A stretch of DNA of 64,000 nt, from the NCBI GenBank assembly GCA_023231475.1, contig JALJEE010002326.1, positions 40,910-104,909 of the forward strand. Reading direction: 5' to 3'. Made by a program: the position numbers and the translations under genes. This stretch comes from Seison nebaliae (taxonomy: Eukaryota > Rotifera > Pararotatoria > Seisonacea > Seisonidae). Each line of letters opens with the position of its first letter. Positions within the stretch are counted from its first letter, which is position 1. Positions 46,578 through 60,628 of the stretch are shown in pieces. The notes beneath the pieces were generated by a model, which did not search any database, was not told the DNA's origin, and saw only the letters and a list, made by a program, of their open reading frames with translations.

Positions 46578-49500
46578 ATCAAATCAAACGAGAAAAAAAA
46601 CTACGGACACTTCTCTTCTATCCAGCTTATCGAATTATCAATCCGAATTAATATGATATTCCTTTAAAAAATAAATTATTCTTTATTTTTATTAAGCTTA
46701 ATGTTTAATCTCTACTTGAAGTTCAAGCAACTTCGTTATTATCACAACTTTTCATTGCAATTACTATAGTTACCTTAATCTCTATTCATTTAATTTTATG
46801 TAAGATAAAGATTTAAAGAAATAACCCCATCATCATAATAACCATCAAACAACGTTTACTTTAATTATTTTCCAAATTTATTACAACAATTATCATTTTT
46901 TATTCGTTTTAAAATTAGGAGAGTTTTTGGAACTTTTGCGAATTTATACGAATCCAACAATATTTGTATATGAATATTTTTGATTGTGCAAGAACTTGAA
47001 AACTAACAAGTATTGTAAGTAGCTGAATTATAAAGTAATTTGAACAAAATCTACTAAAACTTTCACAGTTCGGCATGTGGTCTATGTAATCTACAATTTC
47101 TAGTGATTAGAATTTTACGTCTTACAACGACGGTGGGAGTTCGGTAAAAAGTTTTTCCAGTAATATTAATTTGGTTCAGCATTTCCTTGAATTAATGTTG
47201 GCATTTAGATCATCTACATTTCAAATTACATCTGTATAAACTGAATTTAAGTGAATCTTCATCGAGATGTCTCTTTTACGACATAATATGAAATTCCTAT
47301 TTCTCCCCTTATGATACACGAATCATTGCCACTCGAAATAATTTAAATTATATTGTTGAAAGTTCATAAACTTAATTTTATTCAAATTGAATTAGTCAAT
47401 ATTATCTAATACTTAAAATGGATCCCTAAATTACATAATTTTCATAAAGAATTGCGAATTGAAGAGAGAACACTACACTGAAGGCAATATTCCAGGATAA
47501 TTAATAATCAGAGTAACAGTCAATATTATTTCAACAAAACGATTGGAAAACACCATCTGAAATTATAAGATAGAGAATTTAGAATAACTTATCTTATCGA
47601 TCTAAAAATAAGGATAATTGTTTGTTCAAATATTTTGATCGAAAATATGTCGATATAGATTGATCATGTGAATAATTCATAATTAATTAATTCGATCACA
47701 TCAAACTCAATTTCTGATGGTTAGAACTATAATTGATTATGGATATAACAGTTAATTTGAATATTTCAATTTAAGTAGATGTAGAAATTTTGTGGAGAAT
47801 TGGAATTTATATGTCCGCCATAGAATGTTGACAAGTTGTCTAAGGGGAGTAAAAAATAACGAGAAAAGAACGTCACACAAAGTGCTCATTCTTAAATCTT
47901 AAATTTGAACACATTTCGAACAGTTATTATAAAAACGGGAAGAAAGGGATGAGTGATGAGCAACATGAAAATTTTGGGAAGATTGAAAGATCTGAACTGA
48001 TTTCGAAAACGGAACTTGATTTTGAATTGAAGAATAATTTGCTTGTCGTATTGAAGTAGTAGAAGAGTAGGAAGCAGAAAAGTACGATAGTTAATCTAAC
48101 TAGCAAGAGAGAGGGTGGTGGTAGATATTGAAGTAAATTCGATAACGATTGACGATGATGACAATTAGGATGGTGATGATGGAGGAAAAAAACAGACAGA
48201 TAGAAATGAGAACGCATCCAATCGACGCATCGGAATGTGACATGAACGCACAAAAATACGAAAATATTTGAATGAGCATCCGATTTCGAGAGATATACTG
48301 TAGAAGACATTCATCATCATCATCAATTCATCAGTACATATACATTCACTATCAATCAGCCTACCATCACTCTACTTGCAACGTTTATGGATGGAGGTAT
48401 ATGCAACCAACTTGGCAATAAAATATTCGAAAGATGGATTTGAAAAAGAAGATATAAAGATTCATTTTATATGGATGCATGCATGCATGCAATATATCTA
48501 TTCGATGACGATATCGTCAATCATCGTCAATTCTTCTTCCCTTTTCTTCATTTGGAGTAAAGAAAAGAAGAAAAAGTTCGTCCGATTGTTCGTACGCATG
48601 AGAGACGTTGTCATCGTTGTCGCTTGTTGAAACGCGATGATGTGTACCTCTGATTCTGTATCGTCATTACCTATTCACATTATCATCATCATCATCATCC
48701 TTATCATCGTTTTGTTTTCTTTCTTGTTTCTTTTAACTGCTTCTCTTTTACATTTCTTCGATTCGACAAAATATTTCTACAAAGAATCGAATCTTTCCTA
48801 TTTTCGATCTGGTTCGGAAACAATTTTACTCCAATTTCTCCATGTAACATCGATTATATTCTGATCCCCAATGAAAACTCTTCCAGTCTCTCTTTTCTTC
48901 AACTCTGCCCCCTCCACTTCATTCCTTAACTACATTCAACAATTTATGTGAAGTTACATAACAAATTATGGAATTTCTTCAATCAATAAATTCATGTACA
49001 ACAACATCAGTTAATTTGAAGTTTATTCATGTTTTATGTTTCTTATGTTGTTCCTTCAATTTTAAATTTGGTGAAATTGATTGAGAAGTGAACCCTTTAC
49101 TCGAACGAGATCGAAGAAACAGGATGATGTGTATTCGAAATGGAGAGATAGATTTGTTAATTATTAATTGGATATTTGCAGATGTCGACGTTTCATCTAA
49201 ATTTTTCCTGTTTCGTTTTCCTTTATGATGCGACGGTCGTTAAGTTGAGTATATACGGGATGGATTGAAGAGAAGCGATGCATCAACAAATAACAAACAG
49301 CAGATAGAATTATAGAGGAACAGAATGTGGAGGAAAACGACATCGTTTCGCTTCACTAATTCGAATCCGTTCTTTCGTTTCTTCTGTCTACTTTTTCTCT
49401 GAACAGAAGCGAAATTATGACGATGGTAATGGCAAATCGATTCGCTTCTTCTACATCGACTATTTCTTCTTTTCCTTCCTAATTCGAAGTCCACCATCCT

Positions 49501-52500
49501 TTTTAAACGTATTTAGGAATTGTAGAAATGTCACACCCAGAGATCCACCGACCCCACACAAACATATAGGCAATGGACGAACGAAATAGAACTTGATTTA
49601 TCTCACATATCCATCTTCTCATTCATTTCAATGACCGATGATGATAAAAAGAATATTAAGTTGAAATTACATAATACAAAATTCTAGATCTAGATATCTT
49701 TCTAAATAATGTCTTCAAATTATACGTATAGATAGAACTCTAAATTAATTCGTCCGTCAACAATTTCTATCCGTCAACTCCCACACATCAACATTTCTTT
49801 ATAAATATTGATTGGAAGAAATCATTCAACGATTCCATTTAAAAGGAAATTCCGGATATTTTCTATTCATCGATTGGTTAAAGTTCCAATGAGAATCATC
49901 GACATGATTCCATTAAACGATTTCATGATTTCATCCATTCTCCTCTCCATTTCACTTCCAGACCATTTGAATGGAATAATCAAATCATTTGATTCAAATG
50001 ATCTTTTCTCCTCTCATATCTACTCGTCATCTTCTTCTTCCATTTTTTTCGGTTCTCACAATTTTATTCGTCAGAATAGATGAGCAGACTTAATCTGGGA
50101 GACATGACAAGGAAACCGTCCACGAACGATTTCCATTCACAGTCAGAATTGATGAGAAGAATTCGTCATTTATTTCTCATGAAAATCAGAGTCTCTTATT
50201 CTCGAAATAATAGAAAAAGATTATCTTGACCATTGTCTTCTTCGGTTCAGATCATTCAATTTAATTTCGTTCAATTCATTCTCATACACATATCGTTAAT
50301 TCCTTTCCATTCATTCGGAACAAGTCAACATCCTAATTCTTTTCTATTAATCCCAATTCCCTTTCATCTTCTCATCACCAAACTCTATCTCCATTCTAAA
50401 ACAATTATCATCATTCTCATCAACAATTGCAATGCCATCACGAATGATTCATATGATTATCGATTACATCTATTTAATCAATAATTAATACGAATGACAC
50501 CAATTAGTTTCTCTAATTGAAATATGTCGAAGGACGAATAAGATAACATTGTTGTTTAGCATTTCTTTTCATCATAAAATTCGGGAAAGAATTCTACAGT
50601 AGTTACACATTTTTTCGTGAAAGATTCGATTAAGCCACTTAACGCATACGATTTCTTGTGGGAGAGAAGACACACAAAAAATTTCGTATAATTATAAGGA
50701 ACAGTCAAAGAAGAAAAGGAAAGATAGACAAAAAGAATAGAAGATATTCGTTCTTTCTCCAATACTAAATAAGTGAACGAAAACATTTCATTCTTTTAAC
50801 TTCTTCTTTCAGCTCAACAATAATGCTTCTACCACAATCATCAATCTCTTCTCCTCTAACTATGCGTGTATATCTTGTAGTTATTCGTTATCAGCTCTCC
50901 TTCATCCCACGTTCCTACCATAAAGAAGAGAATAGAGGTAGCTTAAGCAGAGTACAACGTAGATAACTTTTCATTCTTTACTGTTTCTTTAACTTTCATG
51001 ACGTCAGTTAATGGCTTTAAAAGAAATTGTCACATTTCATCGAACAAAAGGATCGATCGATCGACAACTATTTTCGTCGTCGTTTTCTCTTCTCCGAAGC
51101 GTTCTCTTCTCCATGTCCTCCTCCTCAAAAGATCGTCCACATCAACATATCTTATCTCTTCTATTAAAATTCTCTTTTCTTCCAAAAAAAGTAACTACCG
51201 TCGCTTAGTCAGAATTCTCCATCTATTTTCTTTCGTCAACATAATATAGAAATGAGAGCTCCATATCTTTCCCCCATCAAACATATTCCTCATTCATCTA
51301 ATTTTTCATTTGAATCGATAAAAAATAATAAAGTTGTTCTCGGAAGTTCATCAATAGTCAAAAATCGGGTATAATTTTCTGCCTCAATTAAATGAAAGTT
51401 CTTAAAAGTCGAAGTAATCACCAATCTTTTAAAGATTCTCAAGAATGATTCGTAACGTCACAAATCTCTATTATTGTTTGATAAAGAATCTTTATGAATG
51501 GTTTCGCTCATTCGACAAGGACAATGGATGGAGAGACTTTAAAAGAATAGATTTCTAGCACTGAATGATAGAAGAATTCGAAGTATAAAGAAAGATAACA
51601 CGCTCAATTATTTTAGAAGATTTTCCAATAATAATAAACAAGGTGAGATATCAACCGACACGATCTTTTAGAAAAATTGATAGAGACATAGTAATGGAAG
51701 ATGAAGAAGCGTTTCTAAATATTGCCCCGAGGCTCATTTGACGGATGGAGCCATTAATTGCTACTTTTCTCTATCGTCACACTTGTCTGCATTCTCTATT
51801 TATATTTTCATTTCTTCCATTTCATTTTTCCAACTGACATTCTCCATTTCATGAACAGACATTTATCTCTTTTGCTCTCGTCCTGCAACTCCCATACATT
51901 ATCATTATCAGCCTCCATTCAATTCTCCCATCAACGAACGAACGTGAATAATTTTCTAACAGTTTTATGATAAAAGTTAGAATGAGAATAGATATTCCAC
52001 CAGCTAATTGTCGTCTTCAATGAGAGGATAAACAACTTTGCACTCTATGTTCTTTTCATTATTCCTTTATTAAAACTCTTTTTTTACAGACTTCTAACGG
52101 CATTTCAGGGAATTTTTCTTCTTCAATTTTTACATCCTTTTTCCAGAAGCTTTTCCGCTTCTTTCACATGACCAACAAATCATGGAATGAAACATAAAGC
52201 GCAGAACAATCTTCTTCTGTCACATTGATAAGTTCAGAGGAAGTTTATTAAAAATATGTTCCTCTTCCAAAACTACTCCGAATGATAAGGGAAATATGTG
52301 TATCTGTGTGTGTCTTTGAGGTGTTTCCCAGAACACGTTTTATTGGAGTACTGTCTGGCTGGTGCAACAGATAAAATAGTCATGGAATTATCATGTAATA
52401 GAAGGTGTGCACCATCGGAATAGAAAAGGATGATGATTATGAGTACAATCAATCTGCCATATCGGTAGTACAATTCGGAGGAGAAAAGAAGAAACTTGTG

Positions 52501-54031
52501 CAATTTTTAGTATTTTTTTTTTCAAAGAATTGAAATAGGAAATTTAAATAATCAAAAAAAAAATGAAATGAAAGAATGTTTCTTGAAATATAGAAGAGAA
52601 ATGAGACAGGACGTTAGGAAGTAAAGAACGTTCGTTGAAATCATGCGACTTCCACTGGGAAAATAAAAGGAGAATTTTCAATTTTTTTACATATCTCCTG
52701 TGTCTACAGAACCATACATTATTTTAATAAATATTCTCGTTATTATGTACAAATAGGAAGGAGGAATTCATGTTGACGTTATGGTGATATTAGGAAGGAA
52801 CTGCTTATTTTCCATCATATTCCTCCATTTTTCTTCAAGAAAATTATTATCATTATCTTTCTTTCATTCTTTCTTCTTGGAATTCTGTTGAAGAGATCGA
52901 AGTTAAACTAGAATTTTTTTTAGAAAAAAATTAAATATATTCTTTTCTTCTTCTTCTTCTTCTATATCTTTTAGCTGTTCAAGTAGGGAATTCATTCGAG
53001 TTGATCATGATGAAAAAAGAATGAACTTTGAACATTTCTATCATTTTTTTTCCTTCTGACTCTTGAAAAGACGAAGAAGTAATAGAAGAAAAGAAAGAGG
53101 ATGATACTGATAGAAGAATATGGAGATTTTTTTTCTTTCGGTTTTTATCTTTCCAAAATTTGTAGGACTCATCCAATATATGTATGGAAGATGATGAAAA
53201 AGAAGCGACTTATGAGAAGAGTTGTTAAATGAAAAGTATATTTTGTGTAATAATCAATCCGATAAGATTATTAAAGATTTATTTTCATTTTATTATCCAT
53301 AAATTGATTAGTTACTGCAAATGTTGTTGTTGTTTTTTGCTGTTGTTGTTTCCTCGTGTTCGGCTCCAATTCTTTCTTGGAATAAAAATGTTGCAGGTGA
53401 AGATGAAGATTAAAAGAATTATTCCTATGGTTTTATTGACGATTATTTCATTCCCAGTTCTACATGTCAACGAATTGGGAACTTGTGTAAAATAATTTTT
53501 TTATGTGTCAATTTCTTTCTTGGTATATGTTAGTGTTGGTATGAGAGAAGGAGTAGTAATGGTTGTGAGCGATATATCTTCAGTTATCTATTCGTTGACG
53601 AAATAATTGATGAAGTCCGAAGGTTTTGAGAGCGCTTCAAGTGGCAGAGCTTATCGAAACGATTAATTCCTTCTTCATCCTCGTCGAAATGGTTTGGTCG
53701 TCTGTATAAGAATGTGAGTTGATGTGTAAATGAGAATGAGAAGGAAAGAATTTGTTGTAATTGAAAAGAAAAGATTTTGAGAGAGAAAGGAAAGATGCTG
53801 CCAATTGAATAATGAAAAGATTTGTTTATCGACCGAATGAGAAATGAGAAATTTCAATTTAATTAACTTTTCAATAAATTAAATTTTTCTCGTTATTTTA
53901 ACAGACGAAATTGAAGTGATTCCATCTGAATTACATTAAAAGGAAAAAAAGAATTGAATATTTTTACCATCCAATTCGATTTTGGATTAGAAGTGTAGAC
54001 TTGTTCTCGCATCGTCGTTAATTGACTTTTG
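46578..54031. other. 7.4 kb gene desert upstream of the zinc-finger gene
   Basis: No coding region is supported. There are short simple repeats: ATGC near 48474-48490, ATC near 48678-48700, CTT near 52945-52962 and GTT near 53320-53350. Several short open frames lack any resemblance to proteins. Long upstream non-coding DNA is common around developmental transcription factors, so this is a reasonable place for enhancers or noncoding 5' exons of the zinc-finger gene. That is inference. Confidence 0.45.
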
Positions 54032-55493
54032 ATGATTTTGAATGCAATCAGTAACTTTCAACGAACATTGGAACATTCCGGTGTTGGAACATTGGATAAT
54101 AATAGTGTGACATCTCCCGAAGATATGTCACGGCGCAATCGGTTTGAGTTTGACAATTTTTCAATTTAATTTCATAAATTTTTTCTTTTTCTTCAAATCT
54201 TTAGAAGAAAACAAGGAACACCATCCAAATTAGATGTTCCCTCAATCGACAAATTATCGACAGATATTGATGAATGTGATTCGAATGTTTTAAAAGACGT
54301 CAATTCGGTGAATGTTTTAAACACAAATAATGAGTTAATAAATGAGTCGTACGTCAAAATGAATTGTTTAGAAGATGAAGAATTATCATCTGGTGTGGGA
54401 TGTCATTGTACGTCAACACAATCTAATTCATTTGAGACGCATGATGATGATGTGATAGGAGATGGTGAAGATGAGAGTGTAGCTGAAGATTCGATTTTAG
54501 AGAACGACGAAAAAGAGAATGTTGAAGAGACGAAAGAAAAATTATCGATTTCAATTGATGATAATTGTGAAATGCTGGAAGATTCGAATGTGAAAGAGAC
54601 GAATGATTTGAATGAAACGGATGAAAATGATGAGAACAGAAGTAATGAAGCTGATGATGATGAAGAAAAGATGAATGAAATGTATAAGAATGACGATGTG
54701 GAAATGAGTGAGAATGGAACGGAAATAGATAACAAATCAGATGATGGAAAAGAAATGAATATGCAACGACTTTTGACGCAATTAGGTCGTTTTAAAAAAA
54801 TGACAAATCTCTTTCAAGAACAATCGATTTGTGAACAATCATCTCCACCATCTTCCTCACCATCTTCTTCACCATCTGTTTCATCATTATCAACTTCTAC
54901 CGGAACAATTTCATCATTGATCCACACGATAACAACGACCAGTTCATCAACAGTTGACACGTTGATAACATCGTCACCAAATCAAACGCCAAATGTTACA
55001 ACGACAACGTCGAGTATTAGGATGGGTATAAATGGAAATGAAGAAATGATGACAGAAGATGATTCGAAAAATGAAGTTAGAGAATCGGAAGAAAATGAAC
55101 GACAAAAATCCACTTTAGACTATCGGCAAATGATGGATATTTTGAAATGGTTTCGTGATACGAATCGTTCTGAAATATCTAATAAATCACCTTCAATATC
55201 ATCACCTAACTCTCGTCCAGTAACAGAAACAACGACGACATCTTCGACTGCTGGAAAATTAAATGAAACAAACTTTCTTAACTCATTTCAACATCAGAAA
55301 CAATTTGTAGAATCAAATAATTATTTAACATCAATTACAAATCAAACAAATATCACCCAACAACAACAACAACAACAACAGCAACAAGAGCAACAACAAC
55401 AACATGATCAACAACAGCTCCAACAACAATTATATCAGCAGCAGCAGCAGCAAGTGCAACAACAACAACAACAACAACAGCAGCAACAACAGC

Positions 55494-55526
<33 letters not shown>

Positions 55527-56100
55527 ATAATGTAAAAGTTCCTCAATATATTTCAGTTCCACATATTAAAACGGAACAAAGAACACGACGTCATTATAAT
55601 TCTGAGGTGGATCCGAAAAAATATCGAAAAATTACTGATGAAGATGGTGTGAAGTATGCATGTTCGATTTGTGGGAATGTGTATAAATGGAGGAAGAGTT
55701 TGAATAAGCATTGGAAGGAGAAACATCCTACATCTATACCACCACCATTGGACGCTGAAGTGCCAATTCGATTGAGAAATGTTCCATATTCGATAACGGG
55801 AACTCATCAACTAAAATTAAATCGAATGTCATTGAATATGTCATCCACACCACAACAACAACAACAGTTCAATGGACTTATACAATCAACATCATCATCG
55901 ATGTCATTAGCCACTTCTTCCGCCACTATAACAACGACGACAATCGTTAATAGTTTACCATCGAATAGTGGAATGATTAATTCAGTCATCACGAATATTG
56001 CTCATTCGAAATCGGATGAAAAAAATTTTTTCCAAACAAATTCTGATAATCAACAACAACAATTATTTCAGTTACAACGAGTTCTTGAACAAAACACATC

Positions 56101-56135
<35 letters not shown>

Positions 56136-59100
56136 TTAATAATATTATTCAAAATTGTAAGAATGAAACTAATAAGACTACGAACAATAACAACAACAAT
56201 AATAATACTAACCACAATAACTATTATAATGTGAGCACGAATAATATGGGCAACAACAGCAATATGAGAATAAACAATTTTGACGAGTGCAACGGCTTAT
56301 TAAAAGGAGAAAGCGCACAAATTATTCATTCGTTAGCAAGTCTTTTGAGGAAGAATTCTACGAATTCAAACCAAAATCTCTTTCATTCGAATAATCATTC
56401 GCAATTTCTCTCACAATATTTCTCTTGTCAAAAGAACATGTCGTCGTCGTCGTCCATCTCCCAACAAGATGTCCCAATGGATGGTCGGTCGTCTTTTATT
56501 GAAATGTTGCAGCAACTCGTTCACCAGTTGGGTAAACATAATTCCAGTTCGATGATCAGTTCCAGTTCTGATTTGCAGGACATGTTCACCGATGACCATC
56601 TCAAGTTCTTCATGTTGGGCTATCAGTTCGGTTGTGGTCAAATGTCGTCGGGTGAGAATCGTGAGAAGAATAACGATGAAAAGAAGTTGAATATGTCCGA
56701 AGTCTTTCAACAATCCATCGACAAACGGAATAATTCGAGTCAGTTGTCTCTCCATCAGATGTCCAACAATACTAGTAACAATGAGAAAGACGACCATGAC
56801 GATGGTCCGTTAACTAGCAAAGGAATGTTAACTCTCTTAAAGAATGGTATTCAAGATCTTCAAGAACGAGGCAAACAATCTATCGAAGAACCATCATCAT
56901 CATCACAATATGATGAGAAGAGTCCGACGAATAATGAGGATGTATTTATATCCACCAGCATTCCATCCAATAACCAAGGCAACAACAACAACAACAACAC
57001 ATCTAATGACATGTTTGAGAATAAAGATGATAATTCCATCAATGAACGATCTGTGGACGATCCGTTGGCAACACCGAAAAAATTGAGATCGATGACACCA
57101 TCATCATCAACTGCTCCCTCTTCCTCTACTACATCTGAGCCTTATCAGAAATTATTTAATTTAACCACTACTGATGGAAATGATGAGGATGTTGAAGGAA
57201 ATATGAATAACAATAACAACAATAATCATCAAAATAATAGTCTCCTCTTATCGGCGATAAGTAAATTGAAGAAAACGAATCCGAATAATTTCAATGATAT
57301 TTTTCGCCAAGTGACTGAAGCGATTCAACATCGGACAAAATCTCAAAGTAATGGATCGATGGGATCATTAGATATTACTAGTCGAACATTGGAGCAATTA
57401 CAACAATTCACTGATGTCGATAATGATATTTATGCTCAGAATGATTATGATGACACGCTCATTTCACACTCTCATTCATTACCATCAAATTCGGATAATA
57501 TCACTTCAACCGAATCGATAAATCAAAATCGATCCTCACATCCAGATCAACCAGATGATTATCTCGATGATGATGGTGCTAATGAAGAGACGGATGATGA
57601 AATGAATAATTCAAATGATGTTAAAATTAATGGTGAAATATCAGGAGGAGGAGTATCACCACCGACACAATCCTCAAATTCGATGGCTCCCTCAACATTC
57701 AATAACGTCATTTCTGATACCTCATCAAATACGTCGTCGCAGCCTCATATGATTTCTGGTTCGACTGCCAAAGTTTTCACTTGTTCCGTTTGCTACGAGA
57801 AATATTATACTTTGGATGAGATAAATTGTCATTTCACATTGAAGCACATGGATTCATTGGAGCGTGAAATAAACGGTGAATCACCACCGAGAAATACAAA
57901 CGTCGCATTACAAAATGAACAATGGAAATTATCCGATCCGAGCAATCATTTGAAATGTGTTCAATGTCCATTTGTTGGTCGATGGCCAACAGAGTTGCAG
58001 AAACATGCGGCGTCTCATTCCAGTTCCCGTCCTTTCAAATGTCTCGTTTGTTCTCTCACTTACAAATGGCGATGGGATTTGGCGAAACATTTCGATCGTT
58101 CACATTCTCAATTGACAAATCCATATAAGAAACGTGATCGTGATGCTGCTAAAGTTTCAACAAATTCTTCTCATTCATCCGCTTCATCAACAAATGACGA
58201 AGGAAATATGATGATTGATGGATCGACAACAAACGACGATGAATATGATATGGCACTTCCATCTGTCAAAGATGAGATGATGGTCGATAAAAGACTCAAC
58301 GAATATAATGACATGCAAATATCTTCATCACCTCCACAACCATCATCGTCATCAGTCACACCGCCAGTTAATTCCGCTGGTACTACGGGAAAACCGTTGA
58401 ATGAACAAATTTCAGCTTTGATGGAACATCCGAAATATTTGGCGAAATTCCTTCAATTATTCGCTTCTCAACCATTGACGAATAATAATAACGTTGGGAA
58501 GAATGGTTCATCCATCAATCTCCAAACTCCAAATCAATATTCATCCAGATCTAATGACAATTCAACATCCACATCCAATTTATCTGGTAATTATCGATCG
58601 AATAATAAACAACTTATGAAGAATAATGTCAACAATAATTCATTTAATAATAATACGAATAATAATACGAATAATAATTCGTTGACTCGTTCAAATACGA
58701 AAAGTTCGTTGGGAGAAGGAAATGTGAAACCGGCTTATGCTTGTCCCTGGTGTCATTTCGAAGGTAAATGGAAAAGTGAATTATTGCAACATCTTCGAAG
58801 TAATCATGCTCGTGAGAAACCGTTCAAATGTTCGGCTTGTACTTATTCGTCCAATTGGAAATGGGATGTCTTGAAGCATACACGGAAACAACATCATGAA
58901 TTGACGACGATCGATCATAGTAACGAGAATATGTATAAGGAGGAGAAACGACGATTAGCTGATGATTGGAATAAGGAACTCAATCTGACACAACAACAAA
59001 TCGAAGAGAAAATTGAATGTAATCTCTCTTCCAAATATGTCCGTGTTGTTGAATTACCAGATGATTATTTATTCTCTTGTCTCGTCAATCCCAGTTGGGA

Positions 59101-59448
59101 AGATGCGCGTGAAAGTGTCTTAAATGGAACAATCAGTAGTCTCCATCGTCATCAACAACAACATCAGCAATTGGGAGATCAATCTCAGAATTATAATACG
59201 AATGTGTCATCGTCAATCCAATTCACTAATTCTTCTCCTTCTTCTCGACGGAATAAACGACGAGTTAATGATGCTTCATCATCACCATCGAATACATCTC
59301 GAAACAATTTAATGAAAATGATCAAAAGTGAAAAAATTGTTAGATTGTCTTTCATTTCCTGATGTGATTCATTCTCCTTTTTATTTAGTTGCAAAATTGG
59401 ATTCATTCAGATAAGGAAGAGACTGAAAATAATTTGAATGAGATTTAA
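54032..59448 (+). CDS. Large C2H2 zinc-finger transcription factor, six fingers, poly-Gln
   Basis: Exons are 54032-54141, 54205-59338 and 59389-59448; phases close and give 1767 aa. The first junction creates MSRRNRRKQGTPSK, recalling the RRKQ repressor-recruiting motif of SALL, BCL11 and FOG proteins. Residues ~80-170 are acidic, a poly-Gln block lies near 421-476, and poly-Asn tracts follow. C2H2 fingers start near residues 521 (YACSICGNVYKWRKSL), 1228 (FTCSVCYEKY), 1287 (LKCVQCPFVGRWPTEL), 1315 (FKCLVCSLTYKWRWDL), 1548 (YACPWCHFEGKWKSEL) and 1577 (FKCSACTYSSNWKWDV). Most have tryptophan where the usual finger has phenylalanine. Fingers 3-4 and 5-6 are copies of one two-finger module. It is probably a nuclear, sequence-specific regulator. 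I cannot name the orthologue. The last 19 residues depend on a 50-nt intron; without it the ORF would end at 59362. Confidence 0.88.
55359..55525 (+). repeat. CAA/CAG trinucleotide tract coding for poly-Gln
   Basis: About 165 bases of nearly uninterrupted CAA and CAG codons, with a few GAG, CAT-GAT and TTA-TAT breaks, lie inside the zinc-finger gene. The mixture of CAA and CAG is typical of a coding poly-Gln tract under slippage. The length is probably polymorphic. Confidence 0.9.
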
Positions 59449-60125
59449 TTGGACATTCCGACAAATCGACTTTGTTGAAGAAGGAATAATTTAATTTATC
59501 TACAACAATATTTCCTCCCATCATCTTCATCATCATCACCTTCTCTCCTTCACCGCACAATATCGGACAACTTTTTTACAATGAACTTCTTTTCAATGAG
59601 CTTCTCTTCAAAATTGTGCGTTCTCATTTTATTTGAAATAACTCTCAACTTCACAAATCTTCTTCTCGAAAGAAAATCCGTTTCCAATTCCAGTTTTCTA
59701 TTTTATCTCCGGTTGCATTTTCTCGAAGAAACTGCTTCCTTTAATCGTACACAAACTTTATGAATAATTAGTTTTATTCCTCCAATAATTCAAATAATTC
59801 TATCTCGCTCAAATGAGAAAATTATATCATGTCGACATTTATTGACGTTGAAATTTAAAAAAATTTAATTTTTAATTTCTTTCCATTTTTTTGTATTCAC
59901 CGAAATTCCTTTATACTTTTCCCACAAATTCTTTTCATATTTTTTTCGCATTCAGTATTAATCAGGTTCATCATCAGTAACAACTTAGAAAATACATTCC
60001 TTTTATTATTTGTCATTATTATTATTATTATTATTATTATACTATCACTTATTTTTATTAAAATAATTAAATATGTTCCAATCTAGTTGTATAAATTATA
60101 ATAAATAGAAAATGGACAATTAATT
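59449..60125. other. Convergent 3' flanks of the zinc-finger gene and KXD1
   Basis: Contains no supported gene. There is an ATT microsatellite at about 60014-60040 and AT-rich sequence with several AATAAA-like signals on both strands, which would serve the 3' ends of the two converging genes. A 60-codon open frame at 59581 (MNFFSMSFSSKLC) is hydrophobic but T-rich and lacks other support. Confidence 0.5.
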
Positions 60126-60628
60126 TCATTCATGTTCATTTTCAGTAATGGAAGAAATCGATTTTTTCGAAGGTTCATTATTACCTCCGATAATATCTGT
60201 TGCTGTTGTACTAATGGAATGTATCAGTCCTTTTAATTTCTTTGTCGATGAATCATTTCTTGACGGCCCTTCATTACTAAGGACGTTGTAAGTAGTGGAT
60301 GTAGATAATTGTGTCGCTTTCGGAATATTCTTTGAAGCACTTTTATGTAAATTCTCCATATCTCTCCGCATTCGATTTAATGTGGAAGAGTGTGATTCAA
60401 TATCTGCCATCATTCGGCCAATTTGCATATTAGATAGTGAAATGGCTTCTTCTAATATAGTGTTCGTTTTGTGGAATTCATTTAAACTAAATAATCTTTA
60501 TGTGGCCATAGGAATAACAGAATGAAAATTAACGTTTTTTCTTGATTTTTTATCAATTCATCAACATCTTTCTCATTTAAACTAAGAAGAAAGTCTTTGA
60601 GAATTTCCTTTTCGCATAATTTGGCCAT
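60126..60628 (-). CDS. KXD1: KxDL motif-containing protein (BORC subunit)
   Basis: KXD1 is part of BORC, the complex that recruits Arl8 and kinesin to move lysosomes, and is linked to BLOC-1. Minus-strand exons are 60628-60534 and 60486-60126, with a 47-nt intron; phases close and give 151 aa. The joined protein starts MAKLCEKEILKDFLLSLNEK and shows the family signature around residues 21-53: DVDELIKNQEK, then LNEFHKTNTILEEAISLSN, matching the human DVDAIIAAQK..LSRFDKTNEMLLNFNNLS. A coiled-coil region (MMADIESHSSTLNRMRRDME) and a Ser-rich tail follow. The signature spans the splice junction, so neither exon alone shows it. The start lies 421 bases from the divergently transcribed coiled-coil gene. 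Confidence 0.85.

Noticed and set aside
47927-48310. 127-codon minus-strand open frame in the gene desert
   Set aside because: Low-complexity His/Ser/Phe composition driven by T-rich sequence; no similarity or splice support.
55353-55562. Val/Ala-rich open frame opposite the poly-Gln tract
   Set aside because: Simple antisense shadow of the CAA/CAG repeat.
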